Below, piece by piece: positions 15,802-22,954 of a DNA stretch of 37,976 nt. How positions within the stretch are numbered: the first letter of the stretch is position 1; each line of letters starts with the position of its first letter. The DNA lies in NCBI GenBank assembly GCA_035525375.1, contig DATLEI010000066.1:1-37976 (forward strand), written 5' to 3'. The stretch is from JALZBN01 sp035525375. Its GTDB lineage: Bacteria; Actinomycetota; Acidimicrobiia; Acidimicrobiales; AC-14. The notes under the pieces were generated by a model, which had not been told where the DNA came from, searched no databases, and saw only the letters and a list, made by a program, of their open reading frames with translations. The position numbers and the translations under genes were made by a program.

Positions 15802-17592
15802 GTGATTCTCGTAGATGTGGAGCGGGTGGCCGCGCGCCGCCCCGACCGTCCCCTGTTCGAAGATCTGTCACTAACTGTCAGCACGGGTGACCGGTTGGGC
15901 GTGGTCGGCCGCAACGGCACCGGCAAGTCGACGCTCCTTCGGGTGCTGGCCGGGGTCGACAAGCCCGAAAGCGGGACGGTGCGCAACGGCCGAGGGGTTC
16001 GAGTGGGGTTCTTGTCCCAGCGTCCCCAACTCCCCGCCGGCGACGTGCGATCGGCCGTGGGTGCCCATTGGGAGGCGGCTGCAATATTGGAGCGCCTCGG
16101 TATGGCCGGGATGGCCGATGCCGATGTCGCCACGTTGTCGGGCGGCGAGGCCAAACGGGTGGCCCTGGCCCAACTGCTCGTCAATGAGGCGGACTTCCTC
16201 GTCCTCGACGAGCCCACCAACCACCTCGATCTCGACGCCATTGCCTGGCTGGAAACCCGTCTCGCCCGATTCAGGGGCGGACTAATTGTCGTTACCCACG
16301 ACCGTCATGTCCTCGACCGGGTGACGACCCGCATCCTCGAGCTGGACCGGGGCAAGGCCTATCTCCACGACGGCGGCTACGGCAGCTACCTGGCCGCGGC
16401 AGCCGAGCGCGCCGAGCGCGAGGCCACGGCCGAGTCTGTGCGTCGAAACCTGGCCCGTACCGAGTTGGCCTGGTTGCGCCGCGGCGCGCCGGCGCGTACT
16501 CGCAAGCCGAAGGCGCGCATCGCCACCGCGACAGCCATCGTCGAGGGTCGCGCGCCGGCTGCCGACCGGGCTGGCGACCTCGACCTCACCGGTGGCGGTC
16601 AGTGGGGCTCCACGCCCCGGCTCGGCAGCAAGGTCGTCGAGCTCCATGGGGTTGGCCACAGCTTCGGCACCCGGCGCGCCCTGTTCGAGGGGCTCGATCT
16701 CGACCTCGGTCCGGGGGATCGCCTCGGCGTGGTGGGACCGAACGGATCTGGGAAGTCGACGCTTCTCGACATCGTGTCGGCGCGCCTCGCGCCGTCGGCC
16801 GGCCGGATTGAGACAGGTCCGACGGTGCGGCTGGGTTACTACGACCAGGTCGGCCGGGAGCTGGACCCGACACAGCGCGTTCGCGAGGCGGTCGGTGGTC
16901 GCCAGGGGCCCCCCACATGGGAGCAGGCCCGCCTCATGGAGCGCTTCTGGTTCGATGCCGACGCGCAGTGGGCACCGTTAGAAACGCTGTCGGGCGGCGA
17001 GCGACGCCGGCTCCAGTTGCTGCTCGTCCTGGCCGACCTTCCCAATGTGCTCCTGCTCGACGAGCCCACCAACGACCTCGACCTCGACACCCTCCGGACC
17101 CTCGAGGATTACCTGGACCAATGGCCCGGCACTGTCATTGTCGTCAGCCACGACCGGGCGTTCCTGGAACGGACGGTGGAGGACGTCTTGGTGCTCGACG
17201 GCGCGGGACGGGCGGCAATCTCCCCCGGTGGCTACGCCGGTTATGCCGCGGCGCGCGCCACAGCAACGGCGACAACCGGAGGGCGCAGTTCGCCGACGCT
17301 CGAGTCCGTCCCTTCACCCGACGGCGCGACAAGGGACTCTCCGGCGCGCGCCCCAGCACCGCCGGAGGCCAGGCTGCGCTCACCCAGCACGCTCCGCCGC
17401 CTGATCGCGGCCGCCGAGCGGGAAATGACTGAGACGGCCGCGGCGCGTGACGGGTTGGTCGAGGCCCTTGGCGCTGGCGCGCCTGACGCCGGGGCGCTTG
17501 CCCAGTTTGCCCACGCCCTGGCTGATGCTGAAGCGCGCCTCGCCCAAGCCGAGGAACGGTGGCTGGCACTCGCCGAGGAGCTGGGCGGCTAG
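15802..17592 (+). CDS. ABC-F family ATPase
   Basis: A 596-aa protein with two ABC domains and no membrane segment. Domain 1: Walker A GRNGTGKST (36-44), signature LSGGEAKRV, Walker B FLVLDEPTNHLDLD. Domain 2: GPNGSGKST, LSGGERRRL, VLLLDEPTNDLDLD and switch His in VVSHDRAF. A linker rich in Glu/Arg/Ala joins them, as in EttA/Uup-type translation factors that act in the ribosomal E site. A short helical tail (RRLIAAAEREMTETAAARDG) follows a low-complexity stretch. The GTG at 15802 was taken because the preceding bases belong to rsgA; a resistance or translation-factor role cannot be separated by sequence alone. Confidence 0.92.
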   Translation: MILVDVERVAARRPDRPLFEDLSLTVSTGDRLGVVGRNGTGKSTLLRVLAGVDKPESGTVRNGRGVRVGFLSQRPQLPAGDVRSAVGAHWEAAAILERLGMAGMADADVATLSGGEAKRVALAQLLVNEADFLVLDEPTNHLDLDAIAWLETRLARFRGGLIVVTHDRHVLDRVTTRILELDRGKAYLHDGGYGSYLAAAAERAEREATAESVRRNLARTELAWLRRGAPARTRKPKARIATATAIVEGRAPAADRAGDLDLTGGGQWGSTPRLGSKVVELHGVGHSFGTRRALFEGLDLDLGPGDRLGVVGPNGSGKSTLLDIVSARLAPSAGRIETGPTVRLGYYDQVGRELDPTQRVREAVGGRQGPPTWEQARLMERFWFDADAQWAPLETLSGGERRRLQLLLVLADLPNVLLLDEPTNDLDLDTLRTLEDYLDQWPGTVIVVSHDRAFLERTVEDVLVLDGAGRAAISPGGYAGYAAARATATATTGGRSSPTLESVPSPDGATRDSPARAPAPPEARLRSPSTLRRLIAAAEREMTETAAARDGLVEALGAGAPDAGALAQFAHALADAEARLAQAEERWLALAEELGG

Positions 17593-17635
17593 CACTGAAC
17601 CTTCAGCACACGGCCTCGGTATCCTAGGGAGGACG

Positions 17636-18520
17636 ATGGCCGAGCCACCCGAGCCTCCCCCGCGCCCAGACGTACCGGCCGTCGTCCCCGTGGGGCCCGA
17701 CCAGCGGCTGCCGGAGCCAGGCTGGGGTCGCAGTCGACTCCGTGCCACCGCGCCGGATCTCGTCGACCAGGTCGGCTTCTCGCGCGCGCCGCAGCGATTC
17801 AGCTCGGCGGCCTTCCCACCTGAGGTGCGCCAGGCGATGGCGGATCTGTGGGACGCCATGGCCGCGGAGGTTGTCGACGAGGTGCGGATTCACGGCGTGG
17901 CCTCGGTGCGCACCCGCTCAGGGCGCAGGAGGTTGTGGACGCGTCTCGAGCGGGTGATGAACCGCGCCCAGCAACTAGTGATCTATCTCGGCCATTCGTA
18001 TCCGATGCCGGTCGGGAGATGGGGCCACCGCTCCGCGGGATCGATCGCCGCTGGTGGTATCGCTGTTGGTGAGCAGGTGCTCGTCGGCACGTCGTTGTTC
18101 GCGGGGCCGTCGAGCCCCCTCGTCGTCGCCGTGGTCGGTGCCGTAATGACCGAGATGCTCGAGATCTACTTCGTCGCCTCGGCGCGCATGGAGCGATACC
18201 GGTTCGCGGCGCGCCGGCCCTCGGCCGCGACGATCGCCGCTGACCTCGGCGCGATCTACGGCGGGCAGTCCAACGGCACCGGGAGCGCCGACCGGCGGGT
18301 GGTGGAGGAGGCGTTGCGGATGATGCTCAGTCGCGTGGTCCGGCGGTCGAAATGGAGGTTTGGCGAAGCCTTGGCGATCGGGGTGGGCCCCGCTGCCGCC
18401 GGATTCATGACTGGAAGCGCGGTCGTGAAAGCACAGCGACCGGCGCTGCGTGACCCCGATGAGCTCGAGCGAAACGCCGACGCCGCGGACCCGGGGGCTC
18501 CTACTCGTCGACCTTCTTGA
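17636..18520 (+). CDS. Hypothetical protein with a central hydrophobic segment
   Basis: A 294-aa protein. It starts with a Pro-rich segment (MAEPPEPPPRPDVPAVVPVG), then a helical region (DLWDAMAAEVVDEVRIHGVA). A hydrophobic stretch (about 130-175, GSIAAGGIAVGEQVL to LVVAVVGAVMTEMLEIYF) could hold two membrane helices. Later helices (RRVVEEALRMMLSRVVRR) are charged. GGGAGGACG precedes the ATG. No family recognised. The 3' end overlaps the convergent DUF1360 gene by about 20 bp. Confidence 0.7.
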   Translation: MAEPPEPPPRPDVPAVVPVGPDQRLPEPGWGRSRLRATAPDLVDQVGFSRAPQRFSSAAFPPEVRQAMADLWDAMAAEVVDEVRIHGVASVRTRSGRRRLWTRLERVMNRAQQLVIYLGHSYPMPVGRWGHRSAGSIAAGGIAVGEQVLVGTSLFAGPSSPLVVAVVGAVMTEMLEIYFVASARMERYRFAARRPSAATIAADLGAIYGGQSNGTGSADRRVVEEALRMMLSRVVRRSKWRFGEALAIGVGPAAAGFMTGSAVVKAQRPALRDPDELERNADAADPGAPTRRPS

Positions 18521-18989
18521 GGGCGTCCCAGGCGAAGTGCAGGGCGTTGCTGACTGCGCCGATGGCGAAGACCGACGCGGCCATCCGGGTGGCTCGGGGG
18601 GCGAAGGCAGACGCGCCGACGAAACCGGTTGCGACCCAGACATCGACACACAGAGGGCACATGAGCAGCTCGCCCACCGCGTGGGCCGCGCCCCCGACTC
18701 GCACCTTCTCGTTGACTTCGCCGGCTCCGGCCGGTTCGACATAAGTCACGAAGGGGGCCCGCAGCGGGCTGGTGATCGAATCCTTGGTCACAACCCGGCT
18801 GAGCTTGTGGGTCGCCACCGCAATGAGGGCCAGATCGCCCAGACCCAACTGGGGCAGCGTTTTGCGGCGACGCAGTAGGAGGGTGAGCGCGCCGACTACC
18901 GCACCGTAGGTACTCATGAGCAGGATGTAGCCCCGCAACGGCCGATCGTCCTTCCCTTCGGCGTACTTGTCGTCCTCGTCGGGATTCAT
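18501..18989 (-). CDS. DUF1360-family membrane protein
   Basis: A 162-aa protein with hydrophobic segments at GYILLMSTYGAVVGALTLLL, LGDLALIAVATHKLSRVVT, VWVATGFVGASAFA and MAASVFAIGAVSNALHFAW. The sequence THKLSRVVTKDSITSPLRAP and the MCPLCVDVW motif are hallmarks of DUF1360. The function is unknown. The ATG overlaps the SDR stop by one base (TGATG), which implies translational coupling. It is the last gene of the minus-strand operon. Confidence 0.85.
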   Translation of the reverse strand: MNPDEDDKYAEGKDDRPLRGYILLMSTYGAVVGALTLLLRRRKTLPQLGLGDLALIAVATHKLSRVVTKDSITSPLRAPFVTYVEPAGAGEVNEKVRVGGAAHAVGELLMCPLCVDVWVATGFVGASAFAPRATRMAASVFAIGAVSNALHFAWDALKKVDE

Positions 18990-20005
18990 CAACGCCCTTT
19001 ACCCCGGCGTCGACGCCGAAGTAACGCAGTGGCTGTTCCTACGGCTGCTGAAGCCGAAGTAGCAGCGAGCGCGCCACGGTGGGTGGCCACTGTCAGCTGC
19101 AGGCTACGAGCGCGAGCCGTGTCCCCGAAGATGCCTCGAGGCCCATGGTCGCCCGGGACCGGTTCCCACAGGTTGGTCGGACGGTCGGGCTCGATGGGTT
19201 GCTCAGACTGCTGGGCGTCGACATTTGTACGCGCCAGATATCGGTCCAGCAGGCCCGACGCGAGCCGGGATCCCCAGATGACGAGTGGTGTCGGTGCGCC
19301 CACCCACACCTCACGCCGTGGGTGGTCCGCTGTCCATACAATGGCGTTGGCCGCGACCTCCGGCACATAGATCGGTGGCACGGGTTGCGGATGGCGGTGG
19401 AGCGTTGTCTTGACCCAGCCGAACTGGGGCGTGTCGAGGCCAGGAAGCTGAACCATCGAGACCCGCACCGCACTCCTGTCGTGCAGCAGCTCCGTTCGGA
19501 GGGCGTCGGTGAACCCGCGGATGGCGTACTTCGCGCCGCAGTAGCTGGCTTGGAGTGGGATAGCCCGGTACGACAACGCCGAACCGACCTGAATGATCGT
19601 GCCCCGATCGCGTTCGCGCATCCGGCTCAGCGCCGCCATGGTGCCGTGGACGCAGCCCAGGTAGGTGACTTCGGTGACGCGCCGGAAGTCGTCCGGATCG
19701 GTTTCCGCGACCGGCGCCAGCACGGATGTCATGGCGTTGTTGACCCACACGTCGATGGGTCCCAGCTCCGACTCGATCCGACTAGCGGCATCGTCGACTG
19801 CGGCGCAATCGGCCACGTCGACCGGCACGACGAGCGCGCGCCGACCCGATCCTTCAATCTCGCGCCGTGCCGCTTCCAGCCCGTCGGTGCCCCGAGCCAG
19901 CAACGCGATGTTGTCGCCTCGGCTGGCAAAGGCGCGGGCCGCGGCGCGGCCGACGCCCGCGGAGGCGCCGGTGATGACGACTACCCGCGGGTCAGGGGCT
20001 GACAG
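18989..20005 (-). CDS. SDR-family oxidoreductase with C-terminal anchor; probable CTG start
   Basis: A 338-aa short-chain dehydrogenase. The NAD(P) motif TGASAGVG is at residues 12-19, the catalytic Ser lies in VGSALSYRAI, and Tyr-Lys in SYCGAKYA. The C terminus has a distinctive extension (NLWEPVPGDHGPRGIFGD...) and ends in a hydrophobic stretch plus basic tail (TALLRRRRRGKGR), suggesting peripheral or membrane attachment. There is no ATG, GTG or TTG upstream of the Rossmann motif; the first in-frame TTG (19903) would delete it. CTG at 20005 has AAGG 8 nt upstream and overlaps the DUF4235 gene by 14 bp, so I propose CTG. A sequencing error or frameshift remains possible. Confidence 0.8.
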   Translation of the reverse strand: MSAPDPRVVVITGASAGVGRAAARAFASRGDNIALLARGTDGLEAARREIEGSGRRALVVPVDVADCAAVDDAASRIESELGPIDVWVNNAMTSVLAPVAETDPDDFRRVTEVTYLGCVHGTMAALSRMRERDRGTIIQVGSALSYRAIPLQASYCGAKYAIRGFTDALRTELLHDRSAVRVSMVQLPGLDTPQFGWVKTTLHRHPQPVPPIYVPEVAANAIVWTADHPRREVWVGAPTPLVIWGSRLASGLLDRYLARTNVDAQQSEQPIEPDRPTNLWEPVPGDHGPRGIFGDTARARSLQLTVATHRGALAATSASAAVGTATALLRRRRRGKGR

Positions 20006-20282
20006 TCTCGAGGCCTTCGGGATAGCTGCCCGTCTTCGCCCGCCATGCCTCCGCCGCGCCGCGCTGGGCGACGAGGCGGGTTACCGCCATCGCTACCCCT
20101 GACGCCATGGCCCAAATGAGGGCTTCGGTCCACTTGGTCTGATGGGAGGCGGGATTGGTGGGCGGGTTGCCCCCCCGTACCTTTCGCCAGCTCGACGTCA
20201 GAACCTTGCGCGTTGCGGCCCCGGCAACAGCGCCGCTCAGCGCGCCGACGCCCTTCCAGAGAACTTGTTGCCTCTTGGCCAT
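19992..20282 (-). CDS. DUF4235-family protein
   Basis: A 96-aa protein beginning MAKRQQVLWKGVGALSGAVA, with WRKVRGGNPPTNP in the middle and EALIWAMASGVAMAVTRLVA as the second hydrophobic segment. This matches the small DUF4235 membrane protein common in actinobacteria, whose role is unknown. Its 3' end overlaps the SDR start, so the two are probably co-translated. Confidence 0.85.
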   Translation of the reverse strand: MAKRQQVLWKGVGALSGAVAGAATRKVLTSSWRKVRGGNPPTNPASHQTKWTEALIWAMASGVAMAVTRLVAQRGAAEAWRAKTGSYPEGLETVSP

Positions 20283-20317
20283 GGCGTATGTCTGCCCCGC
20301 CGGAACAGTTGCGAACC

Positions 20318-20355
20318 CTGAGAGCCGACGTTCCTCAGAGTCGGCGTCGTCTCAG
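20318..20355. repeat. Hairpin between the VOC gene and DUF4235
   Basis: CTGAGA-GCCGAC (20318-20329), loop, GTCGGC (20340-20345), a four-base bulge, then TCTCAG (20350-20355) can form a bipartite 12-bp stem. There is no T-tract on either strand. It overlaps the end of the VOC gene and may attenuate or process the operon transcript. Confidence 0.4.
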
Positions 20356-20819
20356 AGCCTCAAGGGCCTGATGGCTGCGCCGATCAAGGCAGGGTCGTTC
20401 TTCCAATCGACCCCGGGAACGTCGACATAGAGCTCGATCTCGTTGCCGTCGGGGTCGGTGACGTAGAGACTGTGTGTGACCGTGTGGTCGCTCGCGCCGG
20501 TCACAGTCACACCCGCCGCCTGCAACGCGCTCAAGGCTTCGCGCAGCTCGTCGTCGGTGTCGCCAACCTTGAGGCCGAAGTGGTACAGCCCCACCCGCCT
20601 TCCGGCGGGCAGGGCTGCGGCGTCACGTCCGACTTCGATGAGGAGCAGTTCGTGGTGGGTGCGCCCCGACGGGGAGGAGAAGGCCGCCATTGGAAAGGCG
20701 ACCGGCTGGCCCTCCTCGGGCAGTATCTGCCGCCACCCGAGAACGTCGCGATAGAACGCTGATGACTGTTCGATGTCGCGGACGTAGAGCACCAGGTGCC
20801 CCAGCTCCTTGACCTCCAT
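20352..20819 (-). CDS. VOC-superfamily protein (ring-cleavage-dioxygenase-like)
   Basis: A 155-aa protein with a complete two-module VOC domain: ELGHLVLYVRDIEQSSAFYR, LGWRQILPE, then LYHFGLKVGDTDDELREAL and SLYVTDPDGNEIELYVD. The His in GHLVLYV, the His in YHFGLKV and the Glu in EIELYVD are plausible metal ligands, as in extradiol dioxygenases and glyoxalase I. Its start overlaps the stop of the ABM-type gene by one base (TGATG). Confidence 0.88.
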   Translation of the reverse strand: MEVKELGHLVLYVRDIEQSSAFYRDVLGWRQILPEEGQPVAFPMAAFSSPSGRTHHELLLIEVGRDAAALPAGRRVGLYHFGLKVGDTDDELREALSALQAAGVTVTGASDHTVTHSLYVTDPDGNEIELYVDVPGVDWKNDPALIGAAIRPLRL

Positions 20820-21115
20820 CAGCCGCCCCAGACCTCGAGCACGTCGAGGTTGCGGAACGAGGGGGGTCCCTCGGCGAGCTTGCCCATTGCCTCGGCCATG
20901 GCCTGCGTCTCGGGCAACTCGCTGTTCTTCATTGCTTCCTCGTAGGACGGAAATTCAGCGACGACCACGTAGCGGCCGGGCGTGTCACGGTCGGCGCAGA
21001 GAACCCCTCTCGACGAGGCGCGCTGCTTGCCGGTTTCCTCCTGGTACTTGTTACCAAGCTCTCGCATCTCGTCGATGTTGGACGTCGTGAACTCCACGAA
21101 CTGGACGAATCCCAT
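20819..21115 (-). CDS. ABM-like ferredoxin-fold protein
   Basis: A 98-aa protein: MGFVQFVEFTTSNIDEMREL opens the first strand-helix and PGRYVVVAEFPSYEEAMKNS the second, consistent with a dimeric alpha-beta barrel. Such proteins include monooxygenases and stress proteins; no catalytic residue can be fixed. AAAGGAGACC precedes the ATG. It is the promoter-proximal gene of the operon ABM-VOC-DUF4235-SDR-DUF1360 and is divergent from bioB by 35 bp. Confidence 0.75.
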   Translation of the reverse strand: MGFVQFVEFTTSNIDEMRELGNKYQEETGKQRASSRGVLCADRDTPGRYVVVAEFPSYEEAMKNSELPETQAMAEAMGKLAEGPPSFRNLDVLEVWGG

Positions 21116-21145
21116 GACGGTCTCCTTTTCGTTGGTGTGGTCGCG

Positions 21146-21167
21146 ACCTTATGCGTCTGCATAGGGT
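21146..21167 (+). promoter_or_regulatory. Dyad (operator-like) over the 5' end of bioB
   Basis: ACCTTATGC-GTCT-GCATAGGGT is a 9-bp inverted repeat with one mismatch (21146-21154 and 21159-21167). It covers the first annotatable ATG of bioB (21151). The right arm contains TAGGGT, a -10-like box exactly 7 nt before an in-frame GTG (21175), so it could be an operator overlapping a promoter for a leaderless mRNA. Confidence 0.4.
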
Positions 21168-22176
21168 GCTTGCTGTGGATCCGAGAGCCTTGCTGGCAGA
21201 TGCGGGACGCGCCCTCATCGACGAACGTCGCCAGCTGGACGCGTCCGAGCTTGGCGCATTGGCCGCTCTTCCTTCCGACTACGTGCCGGCCCTGGCGGCG
21301 ACGGCCCACCAGGTGCGGCTGGCCTGGTGCGGCCCGGTGGTGGAAGTCGAAGGCATCCTCTCGGCCAAGACGGGTGGTTGCCCGGAGGACTGCTCGTTCT
21401 GCAGTCAATCGGCGCGCTTCGAATCGCCTATCAAGGGCACGCCGATCCTCGACCCCGACGAGATTCTCGGTGCTGCCCAGGAAACCGCCCGGCTCGGCGC
21501 GTCCGAGTTTTGCATCGTGCTTGCCGTGCGGGGGCCCAGCGAGCGCATCCTCAGTCAGGTACTGGAACTCGTCCCCCTCATCCAGGACCGCACCGGCCTC
21601 AACGTGGCTGCCAGTCTCGGAATCCTCACCGCCGATCAGGCCCAGCGGCTCTCTGCTGGCGGAGTCCACCGCTACAACCACAACCTGGAGACGGCGCGGT
21701 CGTTCTTCGAGACGATCGTGACGACCCACACCTGGGACGAGCGGTTCGCGACCTGCAGGCTCGTGCGTGAGGTCGGGATGGAGTTGTGCTGCGGAGCCAT
21801 TCTCGGGATGGGTGAGTCCGACGCCCAGCGCCTCGAGTTGCTGGAGGAACTTCGCCAGCTCGACCCTGACGAGGTGCCCGTCAACTTCTTGAACCCGAGG
21901 CCGGGGACGCCCCTGGGTGATCGTCCGCTCGTAGAACCGCTCGAAGCCATTCGCTGGATCGCCCTGTTCCGGTTGGCGCTGCCAGGTGTGATTCTTCGCT
22001 ATGCCGGCGGGCGGGAGGTGACGTTACGAGAGCTGCAATCGATCGGCATGACCGCAGGGATCAACGCTCTCATTGTCGGCAACTACCTGACCACGTCGGG
22101 CCGGCCACCCGAGGATGACCTGCAGATGCTCGCCGACCTACGAATGCCGGTCGGCGCGCTCTCAAAGGTCCTGTAA
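21151..22176 (+). CDS. bioB: Biotin synthase
   Basis: A 341-aa radical-SAM enzyme that inserts sulfur into dethiobiotin. The 4Fe-4S motif is CPEDCSFC (Cys77, Cys81, Cys84), preceded by EGILSAKTGG. Further landmarks are ASLGILTADQAQRL, RYNHNLETA (BioB signature) and VNFLNPRPGTPL; IGMTAGINALIVGNYLTT is near the end. The start is uncertain: ATG 21151, GTG 21166 and GTG 21175 are all in frame before the first conserved helix, and a dyad covers the first. No other biotin genes are nearby. It ends 4 bp from the convergent hydrolase. Confidence 0.95.
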   Translation: MRLHRVLAVDPRALLADAGRALIDERRQLDASELGALAALPSDYVPALAATAHQVRLAWCGPVVEVEGILSAKTGGCPEDCSFCSQSARFESPIKGTPILDPDEILGAAQETARLGASEFCIVLAVRGPSERILSQVLELVPLIQDRTGLNVAASLGILTADQAQRLSAGGVHRYNHNLETARSFFETIVTTHTWDERFATCRLVREVGMELCCGAILGMGESDAQRLELLEELRQLDPDEVPVNFLNPRPGTPLGDRPLVEPLEAIRWIALFRLALPGVILRYAGGREVTLRELQSIGMTAGINALIVGNYLTTSGRPPEDDLQMLADLRMPVGALSKVL

Positions 22177-22180
22177 GCGG

Positions 22181-22915
22181 TCAGTTCCCGAGGTGGCGGG
22201 CCAGAAAGTTGATCGAGAACTCCACTTCTTCGATGGGCACCGCGGCATGATCACCGGGGTGAGCGTGGAGCCGCTTGTCGACTGTCGCCAGCGCGTCGAA
22301 CAGCTCGAGAACCTCAGCCCGAGGCAAGAGCTGGTCGTCCCACTGCTGGATGAACAACACGGGACAGTTCACTCGCGCCGCGTCGGTCGCGAGCCTCTCG
22401 CGGGTCGGCCCGACCAGCCCCATGAGCCCGAACACCGCGACCTGCACCCGAGGCTCGGTGGCGGCGAACGGCAGCCCGTAGATCGTGCCCATCGATAGAC
22501 CCCAGTAGCCGACCGGGCCATCGCCGACCTCCTCGAGTGAGCGCACTGCCTCAAGGGTCGCCGCCCACTCCGCGATCATGTCGTCGACGCTGCCGGGTCG
22601 GGTCCATTCCGCGAGAAAATCGGCAAAGACTTGTATGTCATCGGCCTTGCGATCGGCGCGCCGGTCACCGTGTCCCGGGCAATCGATGGCGGCAACCGCG
22701 AATTGGTGCCGGCGGACGAGCTGACGAGCCAGCGCGAGCACATGGTCAACCCGCTTGTGGCGGGTCGCGCCGTGCCCAATCAGGACGATCGGGCGGGGTC
22801 CTACAGCGTCGGTCGGAGTCCAGAGGATTCCGGGGACGGCGCGCGTTTCGACGTCGAGGTCGAATCGGCGCTCGACGACGCCCTCCCCGACGAGGGGATC
22901 GCCCACCCAGCGCAC
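22181..22915 (-). CDS. Alpha/beta hydrolase
   Basis: A 244-aa hydrolase. It has VLIGHGATRHKRVDHVLALA (oxyanion-hole strand), AAIDCPGHGDRRADR, GYWGLSMGTIYGLP (nucleophile elbow G-L-S-M-G), VLFIQQWDDQLLPRAEVLEL (catalytic Asp region) and HAHPGDHAAVPIEE (catalytic His region), so the Ser-Asp-His triad is present. The substrate is unknown; the group includes esterases and dienelactone hydrolases. I chose the GTG at 22915 because a TACGCT box lies 7 nt upstream and the frame upstream runs antisense to the PP2C gene. Confidence 0.85.
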   Translation of the reverse strand: MRWVGDPLVGEGVVERRFDLDVETRAVPGILWTPTDAVGPRPIVLIGHGATRHKRVDHVLALARQLVRRHQFAVAAIDCPGHGDRRADRKADDIQVFADFLAEWTRPGSVDDMIAEWAATLEAVRSLEEVGDGPVGYWGLSMGTIYGLPFAATEPRVQVAVFGLMGLVGPTRERLATDAARVNCPVLFIQQWDDQLLPRAEVLELFDALATVDKRLHAHPGDHAAVPIEEVEFSINFLARHLGN

Positions 22916-22954
22916 GACCGAAAGCGTAACTGGATGGTTACTGTCGGCGTCGTG
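22913..22954. promoter_or_regulatory. Back-to-back promoters of the hydrolase and PP2C genes
   Basis: On the minus strand TACGCT is followed after 7 nt by the hydrolase GTG (22915). On the plus strand TACTGT (22939-22944) is followed after 7 nt by the PP2C GTG (22952). The two starts are 36 bp apart, so both transcripts would be leaderless and the promoters must interfere. -35 elements are weak. This rests on position and consensus only. Confidence 0.4.
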
